DNA from: Deltaproteobacteria bacterium UBA7527
Lineage (GTDB): Bacteria > Desulfobacterota > Syntrophorhabdia > Syntrophorhabdales > Syntrophorhabdaceae
Reading direction: 5' to 3'
NCBI GenBank assembly: GCA_002478225.1
Contig: DLMV01000053.1
Location: 26,240-32,952, forward strand
DNA: 6,713 nt
In this document: positions 1 to 4,520 of the stretch, in pieces
Numbering within the stretch: the stretch's first letter is position 1
Layout of the letters: each line of letters begins with the position of its first letter
Translations under genes and position numbers: made by a program
The notes under the pieces: model-generated
What the model was told of the DNA's origin: nothing
Databases searched by the model: none
The model's input: only the letters and a program-made list of their open reading frames with translations

Positions 1-373
1 GAGCCGCCTCAAACCATACGAGCTCCTTTTCGATCTCGTCAAAATCTATCGGCTCCCAGATAAAAACATCTATCAGGTTCATCGGCTTATCCGGCCTGTG
101 GAAGCTAAAGACCACCATATTCTTCTCTTCTGCCCACCTGCTCCTCACGGCAGGATCGAGAAATGCCTTGCCGTCTACAGGAAGCTTGGGCTTGTAGCCG
201 AGTTTATCCAGAACCGCAATAAACTTTTCAAGGTTATCTGCCTTCAGACACACGATCAGATCAAGATCTACGGTAAGCCTGACGCCGCCATAGAGAACCA
301 TTGCCACCCCTCCGGTGACGGCAAACCGTATCCTTGCTTTGTTCAACTCCCTGAATACATCCTCGTAGAACAT
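1..373 (-). CDS. Nucleotidyltransferase-like protein (AbiEii/MNT-type fold), 3' end outside window
   Basis: The 124 residues visible here are the N-terminal part of a protein that continues past the left edge. A Gly-Gly pair at residues 21-22, Arg32, Thr34 and the pair Asp36/Asp38 form the GG...RxTxDxD signature of minimal nucleotidyltransferases such as the AbiEii/DUF6036-like groups. Asp102, in a hydrophobic strand (NLIDVF), could be the third metal-binding carboxylate. Such proteins would transfer a nucleotide to a protein or RNA; some act as toxins, but the target here is unknown. ATG at 373 is the first in-frame start after a TGA that touches it, and GAGGA lies 7 nt upstream (381-385). 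The gene begins 46 nt after the PIN toxin stop, so it is probably the third cistron of that operon. The fold is fairly clear. Membership of a type IV toxin-antitoxin system is only a possibility, because no AbiEi-like partner is visible. Confidence 0.75.
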   Translation of the reverse strand, partial: MFYEDVFRELNKARIRFAVTGGVAMVLYGGVRLTVDLDLIVCLKADNLEKFIAVLDKLGYKPKLPVDGKAFLDPAVRSRWAEEKNMVVFSFHRPDKPMNLIDVFIWEPIDFDEIEKELVWFEAA

Positions 374-419
374 TCAGTCTTCCTCAACCATCTGCTGCGC
401 CTGCTGCTTTCCGCATCGC

Positions 420-773
420 CTACTCTCTCCGCACCATTTTTATAAAAACATCGGGGCTTACTATCTCCACATCCTTAAAGGCTTTAACATCCTTCTTGAT
501 GCGACCCACCTTCTTTTCGCCCAGCGCTGTGATTGCGATCCTTTCGATCTTATACAGCAGATCTTTCACTTCATCCATAGAAACGTTGTTTCTTTTCATC
601 AATGCCTTCAGCTTGGGATACTGCAAAGCAGCATGAAGCTCTTTCCACATGGCAGGAGCGATCACAAGATGCAGCTTTCCGTCAAGAACGAGTTTCACAA
701 TAGAGGCGGCCTTGCTCTTCGGTGACAGAATTGCGCTTATGAAGATGTTCGTATCGAGGACAACCCGTGTCAT
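420..773 (-). CDS. PIN-domain toxin (VapC-like, COG1569-type), apparently internally shortened
   Basis: This 117-residue protein opens with VVLDTNIFISAIL (residues 4-16), the classic first strand of PIN ribonucleases with metal-binding Asp7. A second acidic position, Glu45, lies in the PAMWKEL helix. The C-terminal VEIVSPDVF stretch (102-110) matches the usual end of the 'PIN family putative toxin' group. Family members are generally about 130-140 residues and carry a DxxDN-like motif and an (S/T)xD motif between the helical middle and this end. Here residues 82-101 run directly from one to the other, so those later acidic residues are missing. The start codon overlaps the antitoxin stop in ATGA, and no Shine-Dalgarno site is visible, so translation is probably coupled. 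An active toxin would cleave RNA; this copy may be inactive or weakened. The family call is strong, its activity doubtful. Confidence 0.85.
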   Translation of the reverse strand: MTRVVLDTNIFISAILSPKSKAASIVKLVLDGKLHLVIAPAMWKELHAALQYPKLKALMKRNNVSMDEVKDLLYKIERIAITALGEKKVGRIKKDVKAFKDVEIVSPDVFIKMVRRE

Positions 774-1039
774 ATGCGGCGGACGGATTGAACGGCTTCT
801 TTGATCGTGCCTTCAATGACCCCGGGCCTTTCCTTCTTCATCTTCTTCCAGATCTTGTCCATGGCCCGGGAGGCCGACTCTCTGTCCTTTTTGAGGATCT
901 CGTATTTATCAATAGAGATGATCGCCACCATCGGACGCCCTGCCCGCTCGACTATGTATTCATCCCCTGTCAACAGCACCTCGTTCATGACCTGCCCGAG
1001 ATTCTGTCTTGCCTTAATTGCCGTAACCTTTTTAACCAT
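770..1039 (-). CDS. Phd/YefM-family antitoxin
   Basis: This 89-residue protein has the Phd/YefM layout. The N-terminal segment VTAIKARQNLGQVMNEV (5-21) is the DNA-binding part, followed by the strand pair DEYIVERAGRPMVAIISIDKY (26-46). A basic, helical tail (about 50-89) would wrap around and neutralise the partner toxin. The partner should be the PIN protein, whose ATG overlaps this gene's TGA by 4 nt. I chose ATG at 1039 because residue 1 then fits the usual family start and a GGGG run lies just upstream. A TTG at 1066 would add nine residues unlike the family. These antitoxins normally repress their own operon, and a tandem 9-bp repeat between the promoter and this start is a plausible binding site. 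Confidence 0.9.
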   Translation of the reverse strand: MVKKVTAIKARQNLGQVMNEVLLTGDEYIVERAGRPMVAIISIDKYEILKKDRESASRAMDKIWKKMKKERPGVIEGTIKEAVQSVRRI

Positions 1040-1058
1040 TTTGTTTACCCCACATGAC

Positions 1059-1076
1059 CATATCAATCATATCAAT
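1059..1076 (-). promoter_or_regulatory. Tandem 9-bp repeat, candidate operator of the Phd/PIN operon
   Basis: CATATCAAT occurs twice with no gap (1059-1067 and 1068-1076). It lies just downstream of the -10 box, around the expected transcription start, and ahead of the antitoxin ATG. The second copy runs into the small palindrome CAATTG (1073-1078). This position fits autorepression by the Phd-type antitoxin alone or with its toxin. The repeat is directly visible; the operator role is inferred. Confidence 0.5.
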
Positions 1077-1082
1077 TGTTAT

Positions 1083-1110
1083 ATTATAGCCTGAATGAAC
1101 AAGATGTCAA
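1083..1110 (-). promoter_or_regulatory. Sigma-70-type promoter of the Phd/PIN/nucleotidyltransferase operon
   Basis: On the minus strand TTGACA (1105-1110) and TATAAT (1083-1088) are both exact consensus hexamers separated by 16 nt. Transcription would begin near 1076 and give a leader of about 37 nt before the antitoxin ATG. The -35 box starts 6 nt after the stop codon of the upstream RelE-type gene, so this operon can be expressed separately from that one. Confidence 0.75.
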
Positions 1111-1116
1111 CTGTCT

Positions 1117-1380
1117 TCACATCCTGTCAATAAGCTTATGCGTTCCCACAAAGTACAGCTTATAGATATTGCCTTCCCTTTTAAAGATACACCGGTAACC
1201 TTTGTCGACGTAAAATTCCCAGAAGTCCGTGCTCTCTATCTTATGTATCTCCAGCGACTTGTGCAGGGGGTTTGATCGCAAAAAGCTTATCTGTTTTATG
1301 AATTTCTTCTTGACGTCTTTCGGCAGGTCGTCATATTGAGAGAAAAATCCCGGCTCTACGCTGATCACGATGTCTTTCAT
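1117..1380 (-). CDS. RelE/ParE-superfamily toxin
   Basis: This small basic protein of 87 residues has the RelE/ParE shape: an opening beta strand (DIVISVEPGF, 3-12), two Lys-rich helices (about 14-36), the LEIHKIES turn (43-50), then the strands WEFYVDKGYRCIFKREGN (54-71) and IYKLYFVGTHKLIDR (72-86). The last segment resembles the FVGTHDEYDR-like ending of many 'cytotoxic translational repressor' proteins. Arg63, Lys67 and His81 are candidates for RNA contacts. RelE-type members cut ribosome-bound mRNA and ParE-type members poison gyrase; the sequence alone does not decide between them. Its ATG overlaps the antitoxin TGA by 4 nt. AAGGAG sits 14 nt upstream, rather far, so coupling with the antitoxin probably drives translation. 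The length is normal and the gene looks intact. Confidence 0.85.
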   Translation of the reverse strand: MKDIVISVEPGFFSQYDDLPKDVKKKFIKQISFLRSNPLHKSLEIHKIESTDFWEFYVDKGYRCIFKREGNIYKLYFVGTHKLIDRM

Positions 1381-1658
1381 CTGCGCTTTTCAAGCTCCTT
1401 TATAAGCGCATCCGGTGAATAGTTCTTTGATCTGCCCTTTTGGAAGCTGCTTTCGGCGCCTCGCAGTTTCTCCTGCACCTCCTGTGTCCAGAAATATGCC
1501 TGCTCCTTCGGAACGGTGATCGTTACGGCAGGTTTTAAGATGATGCCGTTCCCCGATATTTCAATAGTAAACCTGTCTCCCGTCTCGATATGAAGTGCGT
1601 CGCGCACTTCTTTCGGTATCGCTATCTGTCCTTTTGACGATATGGTTACTGCTCGCAT
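1377..1658 (-). CDS. AbrB/MazE/SpoVT-type antitoxin
   Basis: Residues 1-45 of this 93-residue protein are a typical swapped-hairpin AbrB domain: VTISSKGQIAIPKEVRDAL (4-22), IETGDRFTIEI (24-34) and GIILKP (38-43). That fold dimerises and binds DNA. The remaining half (46-93), with Trp57 and a charged end, should be the toxin-binding arm. The partner is the overlapping RelE/ParE-type gene, an unusual pairing because AbrB-like antitoxins more often serve MazF or PIN toxins. ATG at 1658 is preceded by GAGGTG 5 nt upstream, and the family start MxxVTISSKGQ fits it. Self-repression through the inverted repeat in its promoter is likely. Confidence 0.9.
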   Translation of the reverse strand: MRAVTISSKGQIAIPKEVRDALHIETGDRFTIEISGNGIILKPAVTITVPKEQAYFWTQEVQEKLRGAESSFQKGRSKNYSPDALIKELEKRR

Positions 1659-1692
1659 GCTCCCACCTCTCGCTTTGCGTTTAATTCTTACG

Positions 1693-1716
1693 GTAAAATA
1701 GTAAAATTATTTTACT
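1693..1716 (-). promoter_or_regulatory. GTAAAAT operator repeats in the AbrB/RelE promoter
   Basis: GTAAAAT occurs at 1693-1699 and 1701-1707 and in inverted form at 1709-1715. Positions 1700-1716 form a perfect palindrome with 8-bp arms around a single T. It covers the -10 box and most of the promoter spacer, so a protein bound here would block RNA polymerase. Binding by the downstream AbrB-type antitoxin is the natural inference. Confidence 0.65.
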
Positions 1717-1726
1717 AAGATGTCAA
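1698..1726 (-). promoter_or_regulatory. Sigma-70-type promoter of the AbrB/RelE operon
   Basis: On the minus strand TTGACA (1721-1726) is separated by 17 nt from TACTAT (1698-1703). The -35 is exact, the spacing optimal and the -10 matches 4 of 6. Transcription would start near 1691 and leave a leader of about 33 nt. The bases around the -35 (AAGATGTCAA on the plus strand, 1717-1726) are identical to those at the second toxin-antitoxin promoter (1101-1110). Confidence 0.7.
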
Positions 1727-1750
1727 GCGGAACTTTCGTCTTTGAATATA

Positions 1751-1800
1751 GATCGCCACGTCGCTTCGCTCCTCGCGATGACTATAGGGGGCTCCTCGCG
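1751..1800. repeat. REP-like GC-rich interspersed element with a second partial copy
   Basis: Positions 1751-1782 resemble the widespread intergenic element often read as GTCATTGCGAGGAGCGAAGCG on one strand; here the plus strand carries the complementary form with CGCTTCGCTCCTCGCGATGAC (listed in part). Its ends ATCGC (1752-1756) and GCGAT (1775-1779) can pair. GCTCCTCGCG occurs at 1768-1777 and again exactly at 1791-1800, which suggests a truncated second copy. Recognition of the element is from memory of such repeats, not from a search. Confidence 0.5.
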
Positions 1801-1844
1801 AAAACGACACAGTTGAACATAGAGCATTGAACGGGTTTTTCTCT

Positions 1845-1875
1845 CGCCTCACGCCTGACGACTTACGCCTTACGG
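1845..1875 (+). repeat. GC-type heptamer array, single arm
   Basis: Four consecutive 7-nt units CGCCTCA, CGCCTGA, CGACTTA and CGCCTTA are followed by CGG. They fit NNNCTNA. Near-identical units form the right arms of the palindromes at 2904-2926 and 4478-4498, so this looks like a half element without a left arm. No coding potential is seen. Confidence 0.7.
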
Positions 1876-1882
1876 TTGTTTT

Positions 1883-1910
1883 GCCATGAGCTATCAGCCA
1901 TGAACTATGA
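1883..1910 (+). repeat. GCCATGA-type heptamer array
   Basis: Four consecutive 7-nt units GCCATGA, GCTATCA, GCCATGA and ACTATGA fit NNNATNA. The array lies 8 nt beyond the GC-type array and ends just beyond the glycosyltransferase stop. No run of T follows on the minus strand, so it is not an evident terminator. The rest of the 1727-1916 gap shows no gene. Confidence 0.6.
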
Positions 1911-1916
1911 TCTGCT

Positions 1917-2597
1917 CTACCTGAACAGATTGTGTTTCAGTATCGTGAAGAAGGCCTTGATGCCGTCCTTCCAGGTGATCTTCTTCCCTTCCTCGTAGCT
2001 CCTGCCGTAATAGGAGATAGGGATCTCGTAGACCTTGCAGCGCTTCTTCGCTATCTTCGCCGTGATCTCAGGCTCGAAGCCGAACCTGTCGGACTCTATC
2101 TTTATGTCCTTCAGGACCTCCCTCTTGAAAACCTTGTACCCGGTCTCCATATCGGTGAGGTTGAGGTTGGTAAACATGTTGGAGAGAAGCGTCACGATCA
2201 TATTGCCTACATAGTGCCAGAAATAGAGCACCCTGTGGGGGCCGCCCAAGAACCTCGACCCGTAGACGACATCGGCCTTTCCCTCGAGGATCGGCGCAAG
2301 CAGCCTCGGGTAGTCCCGCGGATCGTATTCGAGGTCGGCGTCCTGTATGATGACGATATCGCCCTTCGCGCGCGCAAAGCCCTCCCGCAGCGCTGCGCCC
2401 TTACCCTGGTTTACCTCCTGGAGGACGACCGTGATATTGGGTTCCTTCAAACCTTTGAGAAAATCCTTGGTGCCGTCAAAAGACCCGTCATCGACAATAA
2501 TGATCTCCTTCTCGTAAGGGGTCTCCTGCACCCTCCTGATAACATCGGCGATGAAATTGACCTCGTTATAAGCAGGGATAATGACGGATAATAGCAT
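1917..2597 (-). CDS. Family 2 glycosyltransferase, DPM1-like (GT-A fold)
   Basis: This 226-residue protein has the usual GT2 order: IPAYNE (7-12) opening the nucleotide-sugar site, IIIVDDGSFDGT (32-43), NQGKGAALREGF (63-74), the metal-binding DxD as QDADLEY (85-91), YGSRF (112-116) and an ETGYK-type acceptor motif further on. The length and lack of C-terminal membrane helices fit the soluble dolichyl/polyprenyl-phosphate mannosyltransferase (DPM1-like) branch, which loads a sugar from a nucleotide donor onto a lipid phosphate at the inner membrane face. Donor and acceptor cannot be read from the sequence. ATG at 2597 is preceded by AAGGTG about 7 nt upstream. It is monocistronic as far as visible, divergent from the ATPase gene and separated from the toxin-antitoxin genes by repeats. 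No clear promoter was found; the inverted repeat upstream occupies that place. Confidence 0.9.
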   Translation of the reverse strand: MLLSVIIPAYNEVNFIADVIRRVQETPYEKEIIIVDDGSFDGTKDFLKGLKEPNITVVLQEVNQGKGAALREGFARAKGDIVIIQDADLEYDPRDYPRLLAPILEGKADVVYGSRFLGGPHRVLYFWHYVGNMIVTLLSNMFTNLNLTDMETGYKVFKREVLKDIKIESDRFGFEPEITAKIAKKRCKVYEIPISYYGRSYEEGKKITWKDGIKAFFTILKHNLFR

Positions 2598-2621
2598 TGC
2601 CGCACCTTTTTAAAGTTTCAA

Positions 2622-2791
2622 TCACTAAGTACCGATCTCGAAGCACTAAATCCTAATATCGAAATCCTAAACAATATCAAAATTCAAATATCGAATGCTC
2701 TAAATGTCTGTACTCTACCGGTTTTCATATTTGAACATTGAATAATTTGGATTTGTTTAGGATTTCGATATTCGTACTTCGGATTTGCTTC
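2622..2791. repeat. Long imperfect inverted repeat built of AT-rich heptamers
   Basis: The left arm holds seven tandem 7-nt units from 2622 to 2670: TCACTAA, GTACCGA, TCTCGAA, GCACTAA, ATCCTAA, TATCGAA, ATCCTAA. The right arm (2757-2791) holds the same kind inverted: TTAGGAT, TTCGATA, TTCGTAC, TTCGGAT, TTGCTTC. An exact 20-bp inverted match pairs 2655-2674 with 2753-2772 across a 78-nt AT-rich centre. It could fold into a long hairpin or cruciform between the divergent glycosyltransferase and ATPase genes. There is no transposase and no clear target duplication. A degenerate MITE-like element is an alternative reading. Confidence 0.7.
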
Positions 2792-2860
2792 ATTAAACAT
2801 TTGTTTCAATTATACTCACCTGCGCCTTCAATGCAAGGAAATTGTATTAAAGGCAATACC

Positions 2861-2926
2861 CGTAAGTCGTGAGTCGTAAGGGGTGAGGGGTTTAATCCAC
2901 TGACGCCTTACGCCTGACGCCTGACG
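2861..2926. repeat. GC-type heptamer palindrome upstream of the ATPase gene
   Basis: The left arm is CGTAAGT, CGTGAGT, CGTAAGG, GGTGAGG (2861-2888). The right arm is CGCCTTA, CGCCTGA, CGCCTGA, CGG (2904-2926), largely the reverse complement of the left. Positions 2858-2892 are identical to 4433-4467 beyond the far end of the ATPase gene. The stretch 2792-2860 between this element and the AT-rich inverted repeat shows no gene; a lone TATACT at 2811-2816 lacks a well-spaced -35. Confidence 0.75.
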
Positions 2927-2957
2927 GTATTTCTTGTATTTATTCCCAAAATTTGCT

Positions 2958-2986
2958 TTGAAAGATAGGGGCAAGTGTGTCATAGT
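2958..2986 (+). promoter_or_regulatory. Weak candidate promoter giving a leaderless ATPase mRNA
   Basis: TTGAAA (2958-2963) and CATAGT (2981-2986) are separated by 17 nt, each matching the consensus at 4 of 6 positions. Transcription would start near 2993, right at the ATPase ATG at 2994. That would explain why no Shine-Dalgarno sequence lies within 15 nt of this ATG. The match is weak and the promoter may lie elsewhere. Confidence 0.25.
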
Positions 2987-2993
2987 TGTATAT

Positions 2994-4391
2994 ATGGAAA
3001 TACCGTATCTCGAATATTTCGGCTTCGCTGAAAAACCGTTCGGGATGTCTCCTGACCCTGCCTTCTATTACGAGTCAAACGAGCACAAAAAGGCCGTCGA
3101 TTACCTGAACTTCTTCCTCTCGCAGAAGGAAGGGTTCGCGTTGATATACGGCGACGTAGGCTCAGGGAAGACGACGGTCTCCCGCATCTTCATCAATGCC
3201 CTATCCCGCGAATCTTACAACACAGCGCTGATCCTCAACCCCGTTACCGACGACACCGAGTTCATGAAAGAGATCCTCAGGGAATTCTGCGTTGAGGACA
3301 TACCCGTCACAAACAAGGAGCTTTACGATAGGCTAAGGCTCTTCCTTCTCGAAGAGTTCAGGAACGGGAAGGAGAATGTGCTTGTCATTGACGAGGCGCA
3401 GCTGCTTTCCTATGAGCTTCTTGAATTCATACGGCTCCTATCCAACATCGAGACAGACAAGCAGAAGATACTCCATACCATCTTCTTCGCCCAGCCTGAG
3501 TTTCTCGAAAGGCTCAAGGAACAGAACATGAGGCATCTTGCGCAGAGGATCACCGTCACGTACGGCATAGAACCGCTCACGCTGAATGAGGTGAAATCAT
3601 ACATCAACTACCGCCTCTACAAGGCAGGCTCAAAAGGCCCGCTCGAATTCCAGGACAGGGCGGTCAGGCTGATACATATTGCATCGAAAGGATTCCCCCG
3701 GCTCATCAATTACATCTGCGACAGGTGTCTTCTCGCCATCTATGCACAGTCATCGCATACAGTGGACGGCCATGTCGTATCAAGGGTGCTCCTCGAGGAG
3801 AGCATCTCTCTCGGCTCTGTCAAAAGGCAAGACGACATAAGGGGGCTGCGGTCAAATTACCTCGCCCCTGTCATTGTTATTATTCTTCTTGTGATCTTTG
3901 GCGCCGCCGGATATTATCTTGTCTCAACAGGAACGCTGGATCGTTTCTTTGTAAAAAAGACCGTATTGGCACAGAAAGAAGCGGCTGTCGCGCAAGCCGG
4001 GCCGCCGGTGAAAGCAGAGCCTCCGGCAAAGACCGAAACGCCGATCAAAGCAGAGGCGCCGGCGAAGCAGGGGGAGCCGGCGAACAAAGACGCAGCCTCA
4101 ATACCGCCTGTAAAAACAGCGGAGCCAAAAACAGCCCCGGAAAAACCTAAAGCTGAAGCCGCGCCGAAAAAAGCCGAGCCGTCATTCAGAAAAGCAGTGG
4201 TCATAAAAGACGCCGCGAACATAAGGATCGCTCCGGGCCTGCAATCCCTCCGGATCGGCATGATCTTCAAGGGATCAACCCTGAAGGTGGTCGGGGAGCA
4301 AACCGACAGGAAGAACACCAGATGGTACAAGGTCATACTCTACGAAGACAGGGAAGGCTGGATATCGGAGAGCGTAGTAACGGTAAAATAA
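2994..4391 (+). CDS. ExeA/GspA-like AAA+ ATPase with transmembrane helix and C-terminal SH3b domain
   Basis: This 465-residue protein begins YLEYFGFAEKPFGMSPDP (5-22), the hallmark opening of ExeA and PEP-CTERM-locus secretion ATPases. Walker A is GDVGSGKTT (53-61), Walker B is VLVIDEAQ (129-136), the sensor-1 strand is TIFFAQPEF (162-170), a conserved AQRI follows (183-186), and GFPRLIN (233-239) is the sensor-2 region. One membrane helix (about 289-310) puts the ATPase in the cytoplasm. A Lys/Ala/Glu/Pro-rich linker (about 326-396) would span the periplasm or wall, and an SH3b domain (about 399-465, ending GWISESVV) probably binds peptidoglycan. ExeA helps assemble the secretin of type II secretion and usually carries a different peptidoglycan-binding domain. 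I chose ATG at 2994 because homology begins there; the in-frame TTG at 2934 adds 20 unlike residues. No Shine-Dalgarno site is evident. It faces the GH57 gene convergently and is bracketed by matching repeats. The exact partner system is not in view. Confidence 0.88.
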   Translation: MEIPYLEYFGFAEKPFGMSPDPAFYYESNEHKKAVDYLNFFLSQKEGFALIYGDVGSGKTTVSRIFINALSRESYNTALILNPVTDDTEFMKEILREFCVEDIPVTNKELYDRLRLFLLEEFRNGKENVLVIDEAQLLSYELLEFIRLLSNIETDKQKILHTIFFAQPEFLERLKEQNMRHLAQRITVTYGIEPLTLNEVKSYINYRLYKAGSKGPLEFQDRAVRLIHIASKGFPRLINYICDRCLLAIYAQSSHTVDGHVVSRVLLEESISLGSVKRQDDIRGLRSNYLAPVIVIILLVIFGAAGYYLVSTGTLDRFFVKKTVLAQKEAAVAQAGPPVKAEPPAKTETPIKAEAPAKQGEPANKDAASIPPVKTAEPKTAPEKPKAEAAPKKAEPSFRKAVVIKDAANIRIAPGLQSLRIGMIFKGSTLKVVGEQTDRKNTRWYKVILYEDREGWISESVVTVK

Positions 4392-4394
4392 TAA

Positions 4395-4422
4395 TCTCTA
4401 AATCCTAAGCACCAAATCCTAG
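4395..4422 (+). repeat. AT-rich heptamer array after the ATPase gene
   Basis: Four 7-nt units TCTCTAA, ATCCTAA, GCACCAA and ATCCTAG start 3 nt after the ATPase stop. ATCCTAA is also a unit of the inverted repeat at 2622-2791, so both ends of the ATPase gene carry the AT-rich and the GC-type unit families in the same order. Confidence 0.6.
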
Positions 4423-4432
4423 ACTATATTGA

Positions 4433-4500
4433 ACCCGTAAGTCGTGAGTCGTAAGGGGTGAGGGGTTAAACCCTTCACGCCTAACGCCTTACGTTTTACG
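4433..4500. repeat. GC-type heptamer palindrome between convergent genes
   Basis: The left arm CGTAAGT, CGTGAGT, CGTAAGG, GGTGAGG (4436-4463) and right arm CCCTTCA, CGCCTAA, CGCCTTA, CGTTTTA (4471-4498) pair imperfectly around the perfect centre GGGTTAAACCC (4463-4473). Positions 4433-4467 repeat 2858-2892 exactly. Lying between the ATPase and GH57 stop codons, it could hinder read-through in both directions, although it lacks the T-run of an intrinsic terminator. Confidence 0.75.
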
Positions 4501-4501
4501 C

Positions 4502-4520
4502 GATCAGCCACAGGCTGATC
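4502..4520. other. Perfect stem-loop overlapping the GH57 stop codon
   Basis: GATCAGCC (4502-4509) and GGCTGATC (4513-4520) form an 8-bp perfect stem with a 3-nt loop. The GH57 stop codon (4519-4521) lies partly in the stem. No T-run follows on either strand, so an intrinsic terminator is not supported; transcript-end protection or a weak pause is possible. Confidence 0.5.

Noticed and set aside
388..418. Mini-frames between the PIN and nucleotidyltransferase genes, such as the 10-codon frame from ATG 416
   Set aside because: They are too short, with no ribosome binding site or family features; treated as spacer.
98..445. Plus-strand open frame of 115 codons at the left edge
   Set aside because: The minus strand here encodes a nucleotidyltransferase with clear GG and DxD motifs; the plus frame has none.
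1040..1066. TTG start at 1066 for the Phd/YefM gene
   Set aside because: The nine extra residues do not fit the family, and the ATG at 1039 has a better upstream G-rich site.
767..1094. Two plus-strand frames over the Phd/YefM gene
   Set aside because: Both oppose a well-supported antitoxin and show no family features.
1932..2591. Plus-strand open frame of 219 codons
   Set aside because: It lies entirely opposite the glycosyltransferase, whose motifs are complete; the translation shows no recognisable family features.
2785..2816. Promoter for the ATPase gene from TTGCTT and TATACT
   Set aside because: The spacing is 20 nt and the -35 is poor, so it is not supported.
2622..2926. CRISPR array
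   Set aside because: The units are 7 nt, degenerate and contiguous, without constant repeats, unique spacers or cas genes.
3725..4150. Plus-strand frame of 141 codons inside the ATPase gene
   Set aside because: It is a shifted reading of the ATPase and its repetitive linker, with no recognisable features of its own.
4502..4520. Rho-independent terminator
   Set aside because: The stem is perfect but no T-run follows on either strand.
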